The notes under the pieces are model-generated. The model worked only from the letters and a program-made list of their open reading frames with translations, had not been told where the DNA came from and searched no databases. From positions 44,469 to 108,468 of the forward strand of contig USBZ01000002.1 of the NCBI GenBank assembly GCA_900553065.1: a stretch of DNA of 64,000 bases. Direction: 5' to 3'. Shown piece by piece: positions 59,934 to 64,000 of the stretch (position 1 is its first letter; each line of letters starts with the position of its first letter). Position numbers and translations under genes: made by a program. The DNA comes from an uncultured Desulfovibrio sp. Its GTDB lineage: Bacteria; Desulfobacterota; Desulfovibrionia; Desulfovibrionales; Desulfovibrionaceae.

Positions 59934-62282
59934 TTACCTGGGACGACCTTTCCGGGAAAAACTGAGCGCGGCAAAAAGAAGAGCGCAGACGCCCGTGAAG
60001 GCGGCAAGCACGGTGAGTCCTGTACGGGCGTCCCACACGGACATCATGATGCCGAGACTCAGCGGGCCGAGCACCTGTCCTATGCGCATGGCCACGTTGT
60101 AGAAGCCCACAGTTCTGGCTCTGCCGAACTCGGCGGCGGCAGGCAGCGAGAGGGCGTAGGCTCCCTGTCCGTTGGAGGCAATGGCCGTATTGACGGCGAG
60201 AAGCGCCACGCTGAGCATGGCTGCGGGAACGCCGTCAAAAAAGACGAGGGCCAGAAGGCTCATGGCAACGATGATCATGGAAACGAAGAGCGGCTGTTCC
60301 ATGCGGCGGGCTTTGTCGAGCAGCGTTCCGAAGCACGGTCCGGCGAACATCACGATGACGCAGTAGAGCAGGAATATGCGGCCTATGGTTGCAGGAGATG
60401 TGCCTGCCTGACTCAGAGACAGCGGCATGAAGAACTGGAACAGGCAAACGGTGATGAGTGCGTTGGGAATGATGAAGAAGAAAAGCAGCGCCCCCATGCG
60501 CCGGTCGGAGAAGAATGTCAGTGTTTCCTTCAGCGTCAGGCGGGAAGTGCTTCCTTCTTCACGCTGCCAGACTTCGCGGGGCAGCAGGCGGAACAGAACG
60601 GCGACGGTGATAGCCAGCATGACGGCAGAGGCCGGGAAAACGGCGTGATAGCCCAGTCTGTCGGCGATAAGGCCGCCCATGCTGCTTCCGCAGAGCGTGC
60701 CGGCATAGAGACCGGCAAACATGAAGGCCAGATTTCGTGCGCGGTTGTCTTCGGAGGAGTGGGCAATGACGAAGACCTGGGCGGCCAGATTGATGAATCC
60801 GTATCCGAGGCCCGACATGCCACGCGCCAGGATGAAGGGAAGGGCGGAGGTGGAAATCCAGCTTGCGCAGGAGCCGAGGCAGGCAAGCAGAAGACCGGAG
60901 AGCAGCATGGGGTTCCAGCCCGAGCGCTGGCTCCAGAATCCGCCGACAAACATGGCCAGTCCCGCCATGAAGAGTTCGCAGGATACGGGCAGGCCGGACA
61001 CGACGTCGGGCGGAAGACCGAAAAGATCGAGTCCCAGTTCTCCGATGCGTATGGGAACATAGGACATGGACATTTCCGTGGCGAACAGACAGGCGAAAAT
61101 GATGGGACGCATGAAGTCCGGAGAACGCGACATGTTCGTCAGTCCGCCTCCGCTCATGAGCAGCAGAAAAATGAGTTCGGAAAGAAAAAGTGCCGCCACA
61201 ACCGTCATGGTGAGGTTGTCCAGCATGACGGAGTGCAGATTGTCGAGCATCATGGTCGGATCCATGATGATCTGCACGTTTCCGGCAGGAGTGCCGTCAG
61301 CCGGATGCCGGATGGCGAGAGTTACGGGCGCGGCGGTTTCGGTACGGCGCTGCCATTCTTCTTCGGAGAGCGGGGCGACGGCGTCGGACGCGGCATGAAG
61401 CTTTCCCGTGACGTCGAATACGGCCATACCCAGCGTGGAGATGTGCTGCTGGCGTTTCATCATCCAGTCTTCCATGCCGTAGATGCCGCTTACCGGCAGC
61501 CCCATGCCCGCAAGTCGCTCAAGATCCCAGGTCATCTGCCGGGAAAGCTGGAGTCCCGTATGCGTCATTTCTTCCTGATAAAGTTTTGTGAGGGGCGACT
61601 GCAGCAGAAAGAGAATAAGCACCTGTCCGGTTACGAGCGGCAGCATGAAGCACACGCGCAGCTTCAGTGTCGAGGATTTTTCGGAAGATTCGTCATTTTT
61701 CCCCGCACGGCGTCCGGCGTAGGCATAGAGCAGAAGCGCAAGAAGCAGGCATTCTCCCACCGATATGCCTGCAAAGAGCAGCAGCTGATTTTCCGCAGCG
61801 GCGGCCAGCAGATCGGAAATGCGCGCCTTGTCGAGCGCCATGTAAACGTATCCTGCCGTGGCGCCGTTTTTCCCCGGGATGGGGCAGACCGTCCAGAAGC
61901 TGTCGTCGGTGGAGAATTTCTTCAGCGGGCCGAAAACGGGCTTGGCATCGGCGGGCGTATGAAGATCGGTTTCACCCAGAGCATCCCACTGGTAGATGAC
62001 GCGTCCTGCGGCGTCTGTAACGGCAATGTTCTCTGCCTCCGTTCTTGTGTGGTACTGCGACAGGAAGCGTTCTACAGTCTGAGGACGCAGACTTTTGCCC
62101 ACGCGGACAAGAAGTCCGAGATGATCGGCGATATCCTGGCATACCAGGCCGTTGATCTGAAATACCGGCTCCTGATACTGCTTGTAGAGCGCAGAAAGCA
62201 TGAGCGCTCCGTACAGAAGCTGTGCGCACAGAAGCGCCAGAATTCCGCCGGCCAGCAGTCTGCGAAGAGGAAGTGGACGCAT
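59934..62282 (-). CDS. Sensor-MFS fusion: two Cache-like extracytoplasmic regions joined to a major facilitator transporter
   Basis: A 782-aa membrane protein. Residues 1-190: TM helix, periplasmic sCache-like region (AENIAVTDAAGRVIYQWDAL), TM helix. Residues 205-375: a second TM / Cache-like region (MAVFDVTGKLHAASDAVA, QIIMDPTMMLD) / TM unit. Residues 385-782: a 12-helix MFS carrier (FILARGMSGLGYGFINLAAQ; MGGLIADRLGYHAVF; GPCFGTLLDKARRM). Sensors of this kind are normally attached to kinases, cyclases or phosphatases, not carriers. The gene starts in the stop codon of the substrate-binding protein gene (TAATG). A long opposite-strand frame here is a shadow. Confidence 0.82.
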   Translation of the reverse strand: MRPLPLRRLLAGGILALLCAQLLYGALMLSALYKQYQEPVFQINGLVCQDIADHLGLLVRVGKSLRPQTVERFLSQYHTRTEAENIAVTDAAGRVIYQWDALGETDLHTPADAKPVFGPLKKFSTDDSFWTVCPIPGKNGATAGYVYMALDKARISDLLAAAAENQLLLFAGISVGECLLLALLLYAYAGRRAGKNDESSEKSSTLKLRVCFMLPLVTGQVLILFLLQSPLTKLYQEEMTHTGLQLSRQMTWDLERLAGMGLPVSGIYGMEDWMMKRQQHISTLGMAVFDVTGKLHAASDAVAPLSEEEWQRRTETAAPVTLAIRHPADGTPAGNVQIIMDPTMMLDNLHSVMLDNLTMTVVAALFLSELIFLLLMSGGGLTNMSRSPDFMRPIIFACLFATEMSMSYVPIRIGELGLDLFGLPPDVVSGLPVSCELFMAGLAMFVGGFWSQRSGWNPMLLSGLLLACLGSCASWISTSALPFILARGMSGLGYGFINLAAQVFVIAHSSEDNRARNLAFMFAGLYAGTLCGSSMGGLIADRLGYHAVFPASAVMLAITVAVLFRLLPREVWQREEGSTSRLTLKETLTFFSDRRMGALLFFFIIPNALITVCLFQFFMPLSLSQAGTSPATIGRIFLLYCVIVMFAGPCFGTLLDKARRMEQPLFVSMIIVAMSLLALVFFDGVPAAMLSVALLAVNTAIASNGQGAYALSLPAAAEFGRARTVGFYNVAMRIGQVLGPLSLGIMMSVWDARTGLTVLAAFTGVCALLFAALSFSRKGRPR

Positions 62283-63412
62283 TATCGTACCGCCGGTATC
62301 TGCTGATAGATTTCATCCACGGCGGCCAGAATTTCCAGAGGCGGATTCCAGCCGATGCTCATGGCGGTTTTCAGATTGATGGCCAACCCCAGCTCGGGCT
62401 CAAAGATCTGATTGACCTGTCGGGGCGTTTTACCGTTGACGACGGCGGCAATGGCTTCCGCCTCGAACTGACCTATGTCGGCAAAGCTGGCCTGGGCCAG
62501 ACTCATGAGTACGCCGTATTCCACAAGCTGCGGCCCGGCCTGGGCAAAGGAGGGCAGCCCCGCCGCTATGATGGGCGTCATGAGTTCTGGAATTTTTTCC
62601 ATGGGCGTTGATGTGTAGGTAAGATAAATGGCGTCGGCTTCCTTGCACAGATCTTCCACACAATCCTTGAGATTTCGGAAGGCCTGATTGGCATCGGGAA
62701 GATCCAGCGGCGCGGAACGCAGAACCAGCTCTATGCCGAGATCGGCGGCAGTCTGTTCTATTTCGCTCATGGCTGCGGTGTTGCGGCCTTCAGGGGTATC
62801 CTCGAAGGGAACGCCGAGCTTCTTGAAGTGGAAGATTTCATGAAACATGGAAATTTGACGGCGAAAACGCCCGGGTTCCAGCTGAGCGTGTACGTTGTCT
62901 TTGCCGGAGTCTTCGGCAGAATGCACGATGCCTGCCGTGATGGCGTCGGTCACGCTCATGGAAAAGACGGGAATACCGAGATCTTCCGAACTCATGTCGA
63001 GACCGCTCCATGTTCCCATGGCAATGATCATGTCCACGTCCTTGCGGTTCCGTATGCGCTCGATGATGGCTTCTCTCATGTGCCCGCGAGCCGTGGCGTC
63101 CCACTCGGCGGAATAATGACCGTCTCTGAGGAACTTCAGTCGTCCTCCGGCGTTGTCCGCCAGCCACTGCCACATCTGGACCGTAGATTCTGTGCCCTCG
63201 GGGACGGGAACCTGACCGTTGTCGATGAGCCCCAGCTTCTCCAGTCCCCGTGCCGTTTCGGCAAGCGTCTGCTGGTAGTTGGAGAACGGACCTCCTTCAA
63301 CGTAAAGGATCCGCCAGATTTTGTCCTCAGCCTGAGCGCTGTCGGTCCCGATAGTGAAGAAAAGAAGAAAGGCAAGCGTCAGACAGCGGATGATGCGGCG
63401 ATATTCGGGCAT
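62282..63412 (-). CDS. ABC-type substrate-binding protein (ABC_sub_bind family)
   Basis: A 376-aa exported binding protein. The signal peptide (residues 1-28, ending AQA) is followed by two Rossmann-like lobes. Lobe signatures include MIIAMGTWSGLDM, GIPVFSMSVTDAITAGIV, KLGVPFEDTPEGRNTAAM, DAIYLTYTSTPM and the C-terminal NQIFEPELGLAINLKTA. Family members bind small organic solutes, often aromatic amino-acid-like. No ABC permease or ATPase is adjacent: the partner gene is the sensor-MFS fusion. TGAGG lies before the ATG at 63412. Confidence 0.85.
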   Translation of the reverse strand: MPEYRRIIRCLTLAFLLFFTIGTDSAQAEDKIWRILYVEGGPFSNYQQTLAETARGLEKLGLIDNGQVPVPEGTESTVQMWQWLADNAGGRLKFLRDGHYSAEWDATARGHMREAIIERIRNRKDVDMIIAMGTWSGLDMSSEDLGIPVFSMSVTDAITAGIVHSAEDSGKDNVHAQLEPGRFRRQISMFHEIFHFKKLGVPFEDTPEGRNTAAMSEIEQTAADLGIELVLRSAPLDLPDANQAFRNLKDCVEDLCKEADAIYLTYTSTPMEKIPELMTPIIAAGLPSFAQAGPQLVEYGVLMSLAQASFADIGQFEAEAIAAVVNGKTPRQVNQIFEPELGLAINLKTAMSIGWNPPLEILAAVDEIYQQIPAVR

Positions 63413-64000
63413 GGTGAACCTCACATACATTGGAGAAGAACATACGCAATCTGAGGTTAAAATACAATGTTCCATTCTCGGGAAACGTGACTGAAGGGCT
63501 TTGGGGACAGTCTTTTTTGACCAGCATGGAGGATGGCAGGAGGAGAGATACGGAGTGTCGTTCGTGTATACTGAGGAGAACTTCAAGATGGGGTGAGGGA
63601 AAAACACCGGCAGCCGGAAAAGACAAGATATCACCTTGGAGGAGGGGAGTCTGCCGCAGAATGACGTCAGCCTCGGCATCAGGGAAAGGGCGAAATTTTC
63701 GGGCGGGATCCGATATATCGGAAGTTGTTTGTCCTTGAAGGGGAAGGAGGTCCTTTTTCAGGACGGCGTACGTTTCAGATGAGCAGGACACCCGGTTTGC
63801 GATGACCTGCATTCTGAGTGCCGCCTGAAGGCTGGCATCCGAAAATTTGGAATTTGCCGAGGATGTCTATATAGAAATAGAAACCGGCAGCGGGCTGGGG
63901 TGTCGGCAGAATTTTTCTGCCGAAGCCATGAAAACGCAGAAAAAAGATGGGCGGGCGTGGCCGGGGGAGCAAGAATTTGATGCACTGAAAGAACGAAATC
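63413..64000. other. Gene-free region at the window end
   Basis: 588 bases, AT-richer than the coding sequence, with no supportable ORF. It holds the promoter at 63439-63467 and a 9-bp inverted repeat TCGGCAGAA/TTCTGCCGA (63903-63922). Short ORFs on both strands here look spurious. Confidence 0.45.
63439..63467 (-). promoter_or_regulatory. Likely sigma-70 promoter of the binding-protein/sensor-MFS operon
   Basis: Minus strand TTGTAT (63467-63462), 17-base spacer, TATGTT (63444-63439), about 20 bases before the start codon's leader. Confidence 0.35.

Noticed and set aside
59922..62306. A 794-codon plus-strand open frame
   Set aside because: Antisense shadow of the sensor-MFS gene; product is His/Gln/Glu-rich low-complexity without domains.
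1..64000. CRISPR arrays, insertion sequences, prophage or rRNA genes
   Set aside because: No regularly spaced repeats, transposase or phage structural genes, or rRNA sequence were recognised anywhere in the window. The T3SS locus also shows no integrase at its edges, although a tRNA-Glu lies about 2 kb from its left end.

Overview
The window looks like a chromosomal segment of a sulfate- or sulfite-reducing Desulfovibrionaceae bacterium (Desulfovibrio / Bilophila / Mailhella type). This rests on a class III cytochrome c3 with its signature spacing, a HesB-like protein that needs in-frame UGA read as selenocysteine, GC-rich coding sequence, and the general gene content. The genus cannot be fixed from the sequence alone.

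Positions 1 to about 28300 are mostly housekeeping. They hold the end of a parvulin chaperone, cytochrome c3, small conserved proteins (zinc-ribbon, YggT, YdcH-like), lysA, a MATE exporter coupled to a DUF2156-like gene, gltX, cysS, a BepA-like M48 protease, hslV, a HAD phosphatase, a DapF-fold racemase, a pair of A-type Fe-S proteins (one Cys, one Sec form), a cystathionine beta-lyase-like gene behind an EF-hand secreted protein, two tandem trigger factors, an MltB-like lipoprotein, ilvE, ssb, tRNA-Glu(CTC) and an SGNH hydrolase.

Positions 29566 to 58184 are a complete injectisome (type III secretion) locus of the Ysc/Chlamydia-like kind. Two divergent blocks leave a 305-bp control region at 48061-48365. 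Leftward: a small coiled-coil protein, two near-duplicate EspA-like genes, an SycD-type chaperone, both translocators, then sctB-chaperone(YscB position)-C-D-E-F-G-I-J-K-L-N-O-P-Q-R, then STAS and HATPase partner-switch proteins, a lytic transglycosylase and an AMIN-like membrane protein. Rightward: sctW, SycN-like chaperone, sctX, sctY, sctV, sctS, sctT, sctU, an AAA+ enhancer-binding-type regulator and a membrane PP2C (SpoIIE/RsbU-like) phosphatase. Both sides of the control region carry strong matches to sigma-54 -24/-12 promoters with palindromes between them. The secretion system, a bEBP with an altered GAFTGA loop, and a phosphatase/kinase/antagonist switch therefore appear wired together.

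Positions 58280 to 63412 are a leftward four-gene operon: an ABC-type substrate-binding protein, an unusual fusion of two Cache-like sensor regions to an MFS transporter, an alanine/ornithine-racemase-like PLP enzyme and a GNAT acetyltransferase. The last 588 bases hold no gene that I can support apart from a likely promoter.
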